DNA from: JADGQA01 sp964579855
GTDB taxonomy: Bacteria; Bacteroidota; Ignavibacteria; UBA10030
Length of the DNA stretch: 18,379 nucleotides
NCBI GenBank assembly: GCA_964579855.1
Contig: CAZOIM010000056.1
Coordinates: 1 to 18,379 of the forward strand
Direction of reading: 5' to 3'
Shown here: one piece after another, positions 1 to 8,430 of the stretch
Numbering within the stretch: position 1 is the first letter of the stretch
Layout: the number at the start of each line of letters is the position of its first letter
The notes under the pieces: generated by a model
Databases searched by the model: none
What the model was told of the DNA's origin: nothing
Seen by the model: the letters and a program-made list of their open reading frames with translations, nothing else
Translations under genes and position numbers: made by a program

Positions 1-1400
1 GGTAATTCGATCAGGCGATATTTGCCGCTGATGGCGTTGAAATAGCTTTCTGAGGAAGGCGTTGCAGAACCGAGCACAACCACGGCATTGTTTTGCGCTG
101 CGCGAACGATGGCAACATCCCTGCCGTGATACCGGGGGGATGCGTCAAACTGTTTGTAGGATGCGTCGTGTTCTTCGTCCACTACGATCAGTCCTACATT
201 CTTCAAAGGAGCGAAAATCGCCGACCGAGGACCGATCACAATCTTTACTTTTCCCTCGTGAGCCATTCTCCAGGCGTCGTAACGCTCACCAATCGACAAC
301 TGACTGTGCATGACTGCAACATCCTTGGCGAAATGGGCTTTAAATCGCCTGACCGTCTGCGGGGTGAGGGCAATTTCCGGGACAAGCACGATTGCCGTTT
401 TGCCCAATGCCAGAACTTTCCTGATTGCCTCGATATAGACCTGGGTCTTTCCGCTCCCTGTCACACCCAGAAGGAGATACGTCGCATAGTTCGCTTTTTC
501 GAGAGAACCTTCGATCTCCTTTAAAGCAGCAGACTGATGATGATTCAGCGTAAGCGCAGGAGCCGGTTCAATTGCATCATATTCACTTGTCCGATAGACT
601 TCCCGTTCGGAGCTTTCAAGAACACCTTTTCGTACTAATGTGTTTATTACCGACGGTGAAATGTCGGAGCTTGCGACAATTCGCTTCACGGACTCAATAC
701 CATTACTGTATGCAAGCTGCTCTGAAAGTTCACGCAGGGTGAGCAGTTGCTTTTGCGTCAGACGAATTTGTTTTTCCGGGATTGCATTCTTCTGGTCATC
801 CAGTACGACCCTGCCTGATTCGCTCACGCTGATGACGGTTTCTCGCTTTGTAGACGCTGACGGTTTTCCGAGTTCCTCGTGGACTTCGATCCAGCCATTT
901 GCTTCCAACTGATGCAGAACAGCGTGGAGCGAGCGCACACGCGTTCTCTTCTGAAGAGCGCTGAGACTTATTGTTGAGTCCTTCTGGAGAGCCAACAGAA
1001 CGGCTTTCTGATTGACAGCCGAGGATTTCAGTGAAGCCAGAACGGCCTTGACGTCGAGAGTCTTCAATGTCACCGTTCTTGTTGTTTGCACCGACAATCC
1101 CTGCGGTGTGGCGGAACGCAGAACTTCACCCCACGGCGCAAGATAGTATTCCGCGATCCATTGGGTGAGCTTGATCATATCGCCGGAAAATGCGGGAACG
1201 GCGTCCAGGACATCTGAAATCGGTTTGATGTTTGCGACTGACGGAGAAGTGGGATGACCGACAACAACACCGGTCAACGACTTTTTGCCAAACGGGACAA
1301 CGACTCTGCTTCCGACGGTCGCCTGGCTCTGAAACTCAACGGGGACCCAGTACGTGAATGGATGATCAATGGGAACGGGAAGGGCGATATCTACGAACAT
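1..1400 (-). CDS. priA: Primosomal protein N' (PriA helicase), 3' end beyond window
   Basis: PriA is the 3'-5' superfamily 2 DNA helicase that recognises stalled or repaired forks and reloads the replisome. Reading the minus strand from the ATG at 1400-1398 gives about 466 codons with no stop, running off the left edge. The N-terminus (MFVDIALPVPIDHPFTYWVP) is the PriA DNA-binding domain. The helicase core follows with Walker A VTGSGKT (residues 313-319), LVPEIALTPQ, VMHSQLS, IGPRSAIFAP, the DEEH box (408-411) and GSATP motif III (444-448). The cysteine-rich zinc region and helicase lobe 2 are outside the window. In-frame upstream codons continue to a TGA near 1486, so a GTG four codons earlier is possible, but the ATG fits family starts best. 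It lies 130 bp behind larC on the same strand and is probably the last visible gene of a kdtA-larC-priA operon. Confidence 0.96.
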   Translation of the reverse strand, partial: MFVDIALPVPIDHPFTYWVPVEFQSQATVGSRVVVPFGKKSLTGVVVGHPTSPSVANIKPISDVLDAVPAFSGDMIKLTQWIAEYYLAPWGEVLRSATPQGLSVQTTRTVTLKTLDVKAVLASLKSSAVNQKAVLLALQKDSTISLSALQKRTRVRSLHAVLHQLEANGWIEVHEELGKPSASTKRETVISVSESGRVVLDDQKNAIPEKQIRLTQKQLLTLRELSEQLAYSNGIESVKRIVASSDISPSVINTLVRKGVLESSEREVYRTSEYDAIEPAPALTLNHHQSAALKEIEGSLEKANYATYLLLGVTGSGKTQVYIEAIRKVLALGKTAIVLVPEIALTPQTVRRFKAHFAKDVAVMHSQLSIGERYDAWRMAHEGKVKIVIGPRSAIFAPLKNVGLIVVDEEHDASYKQFDASPRYHGRDVAIVRAAQNNAVVVLGSATPSSESYFNAISGKYRLIEL

Positions 1401-1530
1401 TTGAGTCACGAGGTCGAAATGAGCGCGGGGATCCGGGGAACCAACCTGAACGACAGTATCAGAACTTATGCGATGGACTGAAAATCATGAGTCTTACGAT
1501 GCTTGAGGGGACCATGGATTGGACTCGCCA

Positions 1531-2715
1531 TCACTTCAGATTTCGTCCTGCTTCCGCGAGTTCTCGCTCTAGCATACGGTAGACATCCCGCAACGGAAGT
1601 CCTTTATCAACTGCAATGCGTTTGCATTCTTCGAATTCGGGGATCAGAATTTCTTTTCCTTCGTTCACGACAGCTTTGACACGCACGGGGCCTAACGCAG
1701 TCTGAACTTCCTTTGTGCTGCGGGCGAGTTTTCTTCGGTTCATGGTCTGCATGCGGACGCCAATGCTGGTCGTCTCTCGGAAAATCACCTTCAACGCAGC
1801 ATCGACGCTCGTGTGATCAACAAGGACCGACAGGACAATTCCCGGTCTCCCTTTCTTCATCACCACAGGCACAAGGTAAGCGTCGCGTGCGCCCGCCGAA
1901 AGCAGCGTCTCAATGATGTAAGGGTAGAGTTCCGGGTTCATATCATCGATATTCGATTCGATGCTGACGATTTCATCGGTCTCATCCTGAGATTCCAATT
2001 CGCCCACCAGCACGCGAAGGAGATTCGGAATTGCACCGAGGTCGCGCGACCCTGCTCCGTATCCGATCGCTGAGACTTTTATCCGTTCCACATCGAGGAC
2101 TCCAAGCGAGCACGCTTTGATGATCGCAGCGCCGGTTGGCGTGGCGAGCTCTTGCGAAATGTCTGTGAGAACTGTAGGATATCCTTTGAGGATCTCCATG
2201 GTCGCCGGCGTCGGAATTGGCAATGCGCCGTGCTGAGAATTCACAAATCCGCCATTTCCGACTTTCACCGGGGATGAATAGACGGCATCTGTGCCGAAGT
2301 GGTCAAGACAAATCGCAACGCCGACGATATCAACGAGCGAATCAATGGCGCCGACTTCGTGAAAATGGACTTTCTCAAGCGTCGAGTTGTGGACCTTCGC
2401 CTCCGCCACGGCGATCTCGTAGAAAATCTTCTTTGCGCGGTCTTTGACACTGCCAGACAGAGTGCTGGCATCAATCAGTGCCACAATATCCGTATAGTGG
2501 CGGTGGTACTTCGGTTGCTCCGAAATGATGACATCAATCTTGGTCGCAACGATACCATTGCGCTCGACGTGCTTTGCATCCAATTCATAACCCTGAAGAC
2601 CCAGTTTCTTAAGCTGATCAACTAAATCGTTAAATTGAAATCCGGCGCTCACGAATGCGCCGAGCGTCATGTCGCCTGAAATTCCGCCTATCGTATCAAA
2701 ATAACAAATTTTCAT
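1531..2715 (-). CDS. larC: LarC, nickel-pincer cofactor nickel insertase (DUF111)
   Basis: LarC inserts nickel into pyridinium-3,5-bisthiocarboxylic acid mononucleotide, the last step in making the nickel-pincer nucleotide used by LarA-type racemases. The ATG at 2715-2713 gives 394 aa starting MKICYFDTIGGISGDMTLGA, the standard LarC opening. Other family stretches are HFHEVGAIDSLVD (about 118-130), HGALPIPTPATMEIL (about 162-176), ELATPTGAAIIK, GYGAGSRDL and SNIDDMNPELYPYIIETLL (about 254-272). The frame can be extended to a TTG at 2724, but the ATG matches the family start. In Lactiplantibacillus plantarum, LarC is made by frameshifting between larC1 and larC2; here it is one continuous frame. 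No larB, larE or larA is in the window. It starts 31 bp after the kdtA stop and is probably co-transcribed with it. Confidence 0.95.
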   Translation of the reverse strand: MKICYFDTIGGISGDMTLGAFVSAGFQFNDLVDQLKKLGLQGYELDAKHVERNGIVATKIDVIISEQPKYHRHYTDIVALIDASTLSGSVKDRAKKIFYEIAVAEAKVHNSTLEKVHFHEVGAIDSLVDIVGVAICLDHFGTDAVYSSPVKVGNGGFVNSQHGALPIPTPATMEILKGYPTVLTDISQELATPTGAAIIKACSLGVLDVERIKVSAIGYGAGSRDLGAIPNLLRVLVGELESQDETDEIVSIESNIDDMNPELYPYIIETLLSAGARDAYLVPVVMKKGRPGIVLSVLVDHTSVDAALKVIFRETTSIGVRMQTMNRRKLARSTKEVQTALGPVRVKAVVNEGKEILIPEFEECKRIAVDKGLPLRDVYRMLERELAEAGRNLK

Positions 2716-2746
2716 AATGGCCAATCAGTGACTACTTCTTCAATCC

Positions 2747-4024
2747 CTAAAGGACTTTTTCCAAATGCTCGAGGAAGCGTCCGGTCGCTCCCATGTTTTC
2801 CTTGACAAGATCGAGTGCAATCGATCCGGCCTTTGCCGCCGCTTTCTTGTTGTTCAACAGAGTTCGGAGAGATTTATAGCTGTCTTGTTGGTCGTGGACG
2901 ACGATGCCCCCGCCCCTGCGCACTAGTTCCAGAGCCTCCTGTGAATTCTGGTGCCTCGGCCCGAATAGAACCGGAATGCCATAAACGGCGGGCTCCAGAA
3001 CATTGTGAATTCCTTGTTTGAAACTACCCCCAACGTATGCGACATCGGCATATTGATACAACGCAGTCAGAATGCCAATACTGTCCACAATAATGATACG
3101 TTCGCCCGAATAGTCGTTGAGGTCCGAGAATCGGATAGACCCGGATGTAGATTCAAGCTGGACTTCGATACGTTCAAGTGTCTGGAGCGTCGGCTCGTGC
3201 GGGACAAGTATCATCAACGCATTGGCATCGTATTGCATGATTTTCTTGAACGTGGGGAGAATGACCTCCTCATCCTCTTCCCAACTGCTTCCCACGACGA
3301 AGACTTTCCTCCGCCGAAGAATGGAATCCGGTATAAGATGTTTCTTCCTTGCCTCCTGACTCCTGGACCACACTTGATCATATCGCGTGTCCCCAATCGC
3401 CTGCACTTTCGGCGGCACGATTCCGATTCGTTCAAAGGACTGAACATCCGAGGTCGAAACTGCAAGAATGGAAGAAAGTTGCTGGTAGAGCTCCCGGTGA
3501 AAACCCCTCACTGGAAATTTCAACCTTGAGGAGTTCGCACGCATCGTGGCATTGGCAATAAACGTCGGGATGTTGCGCGCCGTTAACTCCCGGACATGGT
3601 TGGGCCAGATGTCGTAACGAACCATGACTGCAATGGATGGGCGAATGAGCGTCAGAAAACGACGGGCATTCCTGACGGTATCGAACGGTATATAGGTAAT
3701 CAAATCTGCAAGCTTGTAGTTTTTCGAATGATCATATCCCGACGGAGAGAAGAAGCTCACGACAATATCGAGGTCGGAATACTTCTCCCTTAGAGCCGCG
3801 ATGATAGGCTTTGCCTGTTCAAATTCACCCATCGAGGAGGAATGAAACCAGATTCGGCGCGAGGATTTCAGCGCGTTAACCTGTAGTGCGAGGTTTTCGA
3901 AAAGGTGGGTTCGTCCCTTCACTCCACGTCGAATCTTGGCGTTGAAGACACTCCCGAGTTGCAGTACCGTCCAAAGTGCGGGAATGACAACAACGTTGTA
4001 GACAAGGTACCAAATTCGTCTCAT
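2747..4024 (-). CDS. kdtA: 3-deoxy-D-manno-octulosonic acid transferase (KdtA/WaaA)
   Basis: A GT-B glycosyltransferase (GT30) that moves Kdo from CMP-Kdo to lipid IV-A at the inner face of the cytoplasmic membrane. It is 425 aa, the usual length. A hydrophobic N-terminal anchor covers about residues 5-25. HSSSMGEFEQ (61-70) carries the conserved Glu67, corresponding to the catalytic base of the family. The second half has GDTRYD (211-216), GSSWEEDE (245-252), VPHEPT (about 274-279) and the nucleotide-sugar signature VGGSF..GIHNVLEP (331-345). Its presence implies an LPS-type outer membrane. It is the first visible gene of a minus-strand series leading into larC and priA, and it diverges from the phosphatase gene across a 448-bp region. 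No clear Shine-Dalgarno or promoter was found upstream. The fit to the family is close and no damage is visible. Confidence 0.97.
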   Translation of the reverse strand: MRRIWYLVYNVVVIPALWTVLQLGSVFNAKIRRGVKGRTHLFENLALQVNALKSSRRIWFHSSSMGEFEQAKPIIAALREKYSDLDIVVSFFSPSGYDHSKNYKLADLITYIPFDTVRNARRFLTLIRPSIAVMVRYDIWPNHVRELTARNIPTFIANATMRANSSRLKFPVRGFHRELYQQLSSILAVSTSDVQSFERIGIVPPKVQAIGDTRYDQVWSRSQEARKKHLIPDSILRRRKVFVVGSSWEEDEEVILPTFKKIMQYDANALMILVPHEPTLQTLERIEVQLESTSGSIRFSDLNDYSGERIIIVDSIGILTALYQYADVAYVGGSFKQGIHNVLEPAVYGIPVLFGPRHQNSQEALELVRRGGGIVVHDQQDSYKSLRTLLNNKKAAAKAGSIALDLVKENMGATGRFLEHLEKVL

Positions 4025-4472
4025 AATGTCCGAGGAATTGACCGAGTCTCTGAATTCCCCCGTTCATTAATAAGTCTTATGTGCCTGAAATTGGAAAGGA
4101 CTCTTGGTCCGGATAGAAAACTGGGCTTGGAACGGTGCTCGGAACCTGTCAAGGCAATTTCAAACGATGCCCACTTGGTGGTCACATCCTGTGAAAGGTC
4201 CCTTCCACGGTTTTGAGGGCCCCGATCTTCGGATTGCGCGTTCAAGCAATCGCAATAACCCTGACTGTATGGCCGGCATTTTTCACGGATTATGGTAGCC
4301 AAACTTTGGAGGAAAAGCAACAAACGGGGCACAGATCGTCTCAACGCAGGCACGACTCCGGAACATCAATGTATGATTCGTTTGTATCGGTGGAACGTTG
4401 ATTCTCCCCGACACGTTATGTATCTTTGACCGGCAGAACACCCTCCGAACAATTTTACAAATTTCCCGGACC
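4025..4472. other. Divergent intergenic region between kdtA and the phosphatase gene
   Basis: These 448 bases separate two divergent genes. The right end holds a convincing plus-strand promoter (4398-4428). Nothing comparable was found for kdtA on the minus strand. A short perfect inverted repeat, CCAAACTTTGG (4299-4309), could be an operator but is too short to stand alone. Short open frames on both strands show no recognisable domain, and their starts (for example TTG at 4213) have no ribosome binding site. No tRNA-like or other RNA fold was recognised by eye. Confidence 0.6.
4398..4428 (+). promoter_or_regulatory. Bacteroidota-type sigma-A promoter for the phosphatase gene
   Basis: TTG at 4398-4400, a 20-nt spacer and TATCTTTG at 4421-4428 match the known Bacteroidota/Chlorobi housekeeping promoter (-33 TTG, about 19-21 nt, -7 TAnnTTTG). 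Transcription would begin about 5-8 nt after 4428, leaving a leader of roughly 35-40 nt before the ATG at 4473. This argues against using the in-frame TTG at 4398 as a translation start, because that triplet would be the -33 element. The call rests on motif match only. Confidence 0.6.
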
Positions 4473-5762
4473 ATGGCAGAACAAATCTCATCAAGTCTGA
4501 GGCTTGAAGAAGAAAACAGGCGTCTCAAAAGAGCAATCGAAGAGCTTTCGATTCTCAACGATCTCGGTCGCGCCATCAGTGCCTCGCTTGATTCGCAGGA
4601 AATTATGCAGACAATTATCAGGCGATCTCTCCGGGCCGTCAACGCAGAACAAGGAGTGATCACGCTTGTCGATGAACAGGCAAGCCAGCCTATGAGAACG
4701 CTCGTCCGCACCATGGTGACGTCGAGTGACCACGAGCAGTTCCAGGTGAACCAGGCCCTTCTCGGTTGGATGCACTTGAATAAGAAGCCGCTGCTGCTCA
4801 ACAATCCGAGGACGGATGAACGATTCCGCGGCGTGCGATGGGATGAATCGGTGATGTCTCTCCTGTGCGTTCCTCTGATCGTAAAATCAGAATTGAAAGG
4901 TGTACTGACCGTGTTTAACAAACGCGGGAATGTCGGATTCACCGACGAGGACCAGCGTCTTCTCGCCATCATCGCAGTACAATCCGGCCAGGTGATCGAA
5001 ACAGCAAGACTCTACGAAGAGGAAAAGAACTTCGCAAAAATGCAGGAAGAAGTACGTCTTGCATCCAGGATTCAGTCGGACCTCCAGCCCAAGACTGCGC
5101 CAGTTATCGAAGGGTACGAGATTGCAGGAAAAAGCATTCCGGCCCAGGTTGTTGGTGGAGATTATTTCGACTTTATTCCTATTGACGACCAACGCATGGC
5201 AATCTGCCTTGGCGACGTCACCGGAAAGGGACTCCCCGCCTCTCTGCTGATGGCCAATCTTCAGGCAACCTTGCGCGGACAGTCTTTTCTCTGTACTTCG
5301 CCCAAAGAGTGTCTCGTTCGATCAAACAAACTCCTCTATCATAGTACGAGCCCCGAGAAATTTGCAACGGTGTTTTATGCCTCCCTCAATACCAAAGATC
5401 ATGTTCTCTCGTTTTCGAACGCAGGACACGATTTTCCATTCCTCTTTTCCAACACAGAGACTCCAATGCGGTTAAAATCAGGAGGCATCATGCTTGGTGC
5501 CTTCGAAGACTTTGCTTTCGAAGAAGACAGTGTATCCTTGAAACCTGGCGATTTGCTTGTAATTTCCTCGGATGGTATCTCCGAGGCAATGAATTCAAAC
5601 CTCGAACAGTTTGGCGAGGAACGCCTTCAGGCCGTCATCCGGGACCATCGGCACGCCGCGCCCAACGATATTATCGACAATGTCATCACAGCAGTCCGTT
5701 CACATGCCGGCAGTCATCCTCAGAGCGATGACATGACACTCATTGTCCTCAAGAGAGCTTGA
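4473..5762 (+). CDS. GAF domain-SpoIIE (PP2C-type) serine phosphatase, RsbU-like
   Basis: A soluble signalling phosphatase of the RsbU/SpoIIE class, which typically dephosphorylates an STAS anti-anti-sigma factor; the partner here is not visible. With the ATG at 4473 it has 429 aa. An N-terminal coiled coil (about 8-28) leads into a GAF sensor domain (about 42-180), a linker helix (EEEKNFAKMQEEVRLASRIQ, about 182-201) and the phosphatase domain (about 202-428). Metal-binding acidic motifs are intact: VVGGDYFD (Asp230), GDVTGKG (Asp248), SSDGISE (Asp367) and QSDDMTL (Asp419/420). The frame stays open to a TTG at 4398, but a promoter covers that position, so the ATG is preferred. It is a single-gene unit, divergent from kdtA. 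No STAS or anti-sigma gene lies beside it. A link to the kinase array 4 kb downstream is possible but unsupported. Confidence 0.93.
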   Translation: MAEQISSSLRLEEENRRLKRAIEELSILNDLGRAISASLDSQEIMQTIIRRSLRAVNAEQGVITLVDEQASQPMRTLVRTMVTSSDHEQFQVNQALLGWMHLNKKPLLLNNPRTDERFRGVRWDESVMSLLCVPLIVKSELKGVLTVFNKRGNVGFTDEDQRLLAIIAVQSGQVIETARLYEEEKNFAKMQEEVRLASRIQSDLQPKTAPVIEGYEIAGKSIPAQVVGGDYFDFIPIDDQRMAICLGDVTGKGLPASLLMANLQATLRGQSFLCTSPKECLVRSNKLLYHSTSPEKFATVFYASLNTKDHVLSFSNAGHDFPFLFSNTETPMRLKSGGIMLGAFEDFAFEEDSVSLKPGDLLVISSDGISEAMNSNLEQFGEERLQAVIRDHRHAAPNDIIDNVITAVRSHAGSHPQSDDMTLIVLKRA

Positions 5763-5908
5763 GCGGTTTTGTCCTGCCCGGAATGACCCGATGCGGATTC
5801 TCTTCGTGATCCGCCGCGCGGGCTTAATAGCCGACGGAATCCAGGACGACCTGAATGTCATTGTGCGATGAAATTTATCCCAACTGAACAGTTTGCACGA
5901 GTTCAACT

Positions 5909-7327
5909 ATGGAGAAAGTGAATACGTTCAGAATCGAGAAAGACTCTCTCGGAGAAGTACGGGTTCCTCACCTTGCCTATTGGGGAGCTCAGACCCAGAG
6001 GGCGATTGAAAATTTTCCGATCAGCGGAATGCAGTTTCCGCACGTCTTCATCCGTTCCCTGGTTCTGATCAAACGAGCGTCTGCGAAGGTAAACAGGAAA
6101 TTGGGACTACTTGATGCACGCAGTTCGGCAGCAATTGCGCGAGCCTGCGACGAAATAGTTGAAGGAAAGCTCAGCGACCAGTTTCCCGTCGATGTGTTCC
6201 AGACCGGTTCGGGCACATCGACAAACATGAATGCAAATGAAGTTATTGCCGCGCGTGCCAACGAGATTCTGACCGGATCGAAGGATGTAAAATCTCCTAT
6301 TCATCCCAATGACCACGTGAACCTCGGGCAGTCTTCCAACGATGTCATACCGACGGCCATTCACGTGGCGGCATTGCTTCAGACAAAGGAGCAGCTTTTG
6401 CCTTCACTGGCGATCCTCTCCAGAACTTTGAAGCTCAAGGCGAAAAACTATCGCAACGTGGTGAAGACCGGGCGCACCCATCTTATGGATGCCATGCCGA
6501 TCACCGTTGCCCAGGAAATGTCCGGCTGGGCTGCTCAAGTGGATAACTCGATTACGAGAATCAAGTCAACATTTCCGAAACTTTCGGAATTGGCGATCGG
6601 AGGGACGGCTGTCGGAACCGGCATCAACACCAACAGGAAATTTGGCAGACTCGTTGCGTCGGAACTCTCGGCGGCGACGAAAATAAAAATGACAGAGGCC
6701 TCGAATCACTTCGAGGCTCAATCGTCGCAAGACGCTGTCGTTGAGCTCTCGGGACAGTTGAAGACATACGCGTCAGCTTTGTTGAAAATCTCAAATGATT
6801 TACGATGGATGAACAGTGGACCCATTGCAGGCCTCGGCGAGATACAACTTCCGTCTCTCCAGCCCGGCTCATCGATTATGCCCGGAAAAGTGAACCCTGT
6901 TATTGCAGAATCGGCACGAATGGTCGCCGTGCAGGTGATGGGAAACGATACCGTCATCGCTGTCGCCAACGGGCTCGGCGATTTTCAGCTGAACGTCATG
7001 ATGCCGGTCATCGCCTATAATATCCTGCAGTCTATTACTCTCCTCGCAAGGGTCTCAAGACTGCTCGCTGAAAAGGCCATTGCTGGATTTGAAGTAAACG
7101 AACCGCATATCAATGATGTCCTACACAGAAATCCAATCCTCGCTACAGTACTCAATCCCCTCATAGGCTATGACAAGGCCGCCGAGGTTGTGAAAAAGGC
7201 AGCAAAAGAAAAGAAAACTGTAAAGCATATCGTTGTAGAAATGGGTTATCTTTCTGCTGATGAAGCCGACCGTGTCCTCGATCCCGCGAAGATGACAAAA
7301 CCCGGTTCTATTGCCAAAGATACGTGA
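5909..7327 (+). CDS. fumC: Class II fumarate hydratase (FumC)
   Basis: Cytoplasmic iron-independent fumarase of the TCA cycle, interconverting fumarate and L-malate; a homotetramer in the family. The 472-aa length is typical. Family landmarks are QTGSGTSTNMNANEV (98-112), HPNDHVNLGQSSNDVIPTAI (132-151), GRTHLMDAMP with the catalytic-type His191, GGTAVGTGINT (231-241) and the mobile signature loop GSSIMPGKVNP (320-330), whose serines include the catalytic-base position. QSSND rather than QSTND, together with GGTAVGTG and GRTHLMDA, favours fumarase over aspartate ammonia-lyase. The ATG at 5909 has no good Shine-Dalgarno, but the protein start is normal. A palindrome with a T-rich tail follows about 110 bp downstream and probably ends the transcript. 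No other TCA gene is adjacent. Confidence 0.95.
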   Translation: MEKVNTFRIEKDSLGEVRVPHLAYWGAQTQRAIENFPISGMQFPHVFIRSLVLIKRASAKVNRKLGLLDARSSAAIARACDEIVEGKLSDQFPVDVFQTGSGTSTNMNANEVIAARANEILTGSKDVKSPIHPNDHVNLGQSSNDVIPTAIHVAALLQTKEQLLPSLAILSRTLKLKAKNYRNVVKTGRTHLMDAMPITVAQEMSGWAAQVDNSITRIKSTFPKLSELAIGGTAVGTGINTNRKFGRLVASELSAATKIKMTEASNHFEAQSSQDAVVELSGQLKTYASALLKISNDLRWMNSGPIAGLGEIQLPSLQPGSSIMPGKVNPVIAESARMVAVQVMGNDTVIAVANGLGDFQLNVMMPVIAYNILQSITLLARVSRLLAEKAIAGFEVNEPHINDVLHRNPILATVLNPLIGYDKAAEVVKKAAKEKKTVKHIVVEMGYLSADEADRVLDPAKMTKPGSIAKDT

Positions 7328-7436
7328 AGAGAAACGCCGCGACGCTGAAACGTTCCGTAGATGTAGAGTCCTTACCGATCTGCAGAAGAGTGCATCAGCC
7401 GTCTCGTGTACTGTTGAGAAGGTGAACTCAGTAACG

Positions 7437-7460
7437 AATGGTCTGTACAGACCGTTTTCT
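7437..7460 (+). terminator. Probable rho-independent terminator after fumC
   Basis: A perfect 14-bp palindrome, GGTCTGTACAGACC (7440-7453), extended outward by a T-G and two A-T pairs, is followed at once by GTTTTCT. It can fold as a 5-bp GC-containing stem with a GTAC loop plus the flanking pairs. It sits between fumC and the next gene, which has its own strong ribosome binding site. A perfect palindrome of this kind could instead be a dimeric-regulator operator. Confidence 0.5.
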
Positions 7461-7510
7461 ATCGCAAATGTCTACACCCATGCTGCGTTCTCAGCGAATT
7501 GACCACTGAC

Positions 7511-7516
7511 AGGAGG
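7511..7516 (+). promoter_or_regulatory. Strong Shine-Dalgarno AGGAGG for the ABM-repeat protein
   Basis: AGGAGG lies 8 nt before the ATG at 7525, a textbook spacing, and decides between ATG 7525 and the in-frame ATG 7531. It is the only perfect Shine-Dalgarno among the genes in this window; the others have weak or no such site. Confidence 0.8.
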
Positions 7517-7524
7517 TACGTGCC

Positions 7525-8280
7525 ATGCATATGCGCTTGCTCAAGGTGAACATCCGGAAAGAGGATGCCTCCGGACTCGGTCGTTTGTACGAGGAACGGA
7601 TTATTCCTGCACTTCAAAACACCGGCGGATGTCTCTACGCGTGTTTGATGCAAAGTGTCCATCAACCGGATCACGGGATTTCACTGACCCTCTGGCGAAG
7701 TCACGAAGATGCATCACAGTACGAGCGCAGCGGTCTGTTCATGCAACTTGTCGCAGAAGCGCGTCCCTATTTCGCGGACAGTACAGAGTGGAAGCTTGAA
7801 CTTTCCAAGGACTTTACCCTAGAATACACGCAGGGGCCGGCCGAACCGACGGTGAAGAGTTTTTCCGTCTCCACCACCAGCGCTAAGGTGATTCCCTCGA
7901 AAGACAAAGCGCCGACAGCATTCCTTCGCATTGTCTCTCTCCATATCAAGTCCGGCAAATTCGAAGAGTACAAGCAGCTGTATGAACACGACGTTATCCC
8001 GGCGCTTCTCGCGACCCGGGGATGTCAATTTTCGTGCCTATCGACACCCACTGTGGACAGCAACGAAGCAATTTCCGTCACGTTATGGAACAGCCGCGCG
8101 GAGGCTGAGGACTATGAGCGTAAGGGCACGTATGCTCAGCTCCTGAAAAGTGTCAGCCACACGCTCAGCGATCTTACTCAACTCAAAATGCAGAGTGTGG
8201 GGACTATGCTGCCAAGCGTGACCAGCGAAGATGTGGAGGTTGACGGGTTCAACCTGATTGCAAGCAAAAGTTTCCTGTGA
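7525..8280 (+). CDS. Tandem ABM-like (dimeric alpha/beta barrel) domain protein
   Basis: A soluble 251-aa protein made of two homologous halves. Half 1 (about 3-95) and half 2 (about 132-226) align along their length: YEERIIPAL/YEHDVIPAL, TGGCLYAC/TRGCQFSC, ISLTLWRSHEDASQYER/ISVTLWNSRAEAEDYER, then an aromatic and leucine-rich helix. This pattern of a beta strand, helix, SLTLW strand and a helix with a YER motif resembles antibiotic-biosynthesis-monooxygenase (ABM) ferredoxin-like folds, which normally pair as homodimers. Here the two halves may form an intramolecular pair. Each half carries a C-x3-C pair (Cys36/40 and Cys167/171). The linker (about 100-130) is rich in Ser, Thr, Pro and Lys. 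No signal peptide is seen. ABM-like folds include heme-degrading enzymes, quinol oxygenases and proteins of unknown role, so no reaction is assigned. Confidence 0.75.
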   Translation: MHMRLLKVNIRKEDASGLGRLYEERIIPALQNTGGCLYACLMQSVHQPDHGISLTLWRSHEDASQYERSGLFMQLVAEARPYFADSTEWKLELSKDFTLEYTQGPAEPTVKSFSVSTTSAKVIPSKDKAPTAFLRIVSLHIKSGKFEEYKQLYEHDVIPALLATRGCQFSCLSTPTVDSNEAISVTLWNSRAEAEDYERKGTYAQLLKSVSHTLSDLTQLKMQSVGTMLPSVTSEDVEVDGFNLIASKSFL

Positions 8281-8430
8281 AGGACTGTATTTTGGACTGA
8301 AGTGCAACATGTATGAACACGATCGTCGTCATCAACAGTGAGTTGACGAGAGACCGGAACCAGCAACCGACAATCCATTGACAGATAAGAATGAACTGCC
8401 GAGACTACAAAAGACATCCATCCAAAGAGT

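Noticed and set aside
2713..2724. TTG at 2724 as the larC start
   Set aside because: The ATG three codons later matches the conserved LarC opening MKI-YFD and is a stronger start codon.
4299..4309. Inverted repeat CCAAACTTTGG as an operator
   Set aside because: Only 5-bp arms, about 100 bp upstream of the promoter, with no second copy; could occur by chance.
4021..4353. Minus-strand open frame of about 110 codons upstream of kdtA
   Set aside because: Low-complexity Arg/Ser/Leu composition typical of non-coding frames, with no domain and no ribosome binding site.
4213..4401. Open frame of about 62 codons on the plus strand in the intergenic region, with a hydrophobic stretch
   Set aside because: TTG start with no ribosome binding site and no recognisable domain, and it ends inside the promoter of the phosphatase gene. 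Probably chance.
5793..5814. Hairpin GCGGAT/ATCCGC after the phosphatase gene, considered as a terminator
   Set aside because: The stem is followed by CGCGCGGGC, not a T-run, and the 10-nt loop is large.
5909..7327. Aspartate ammonia-lyase as an alternative to fumarase
   Set aside because: QSSND, GRTHLMDA and GGTAVGTG patterns are those of class II fumarase.
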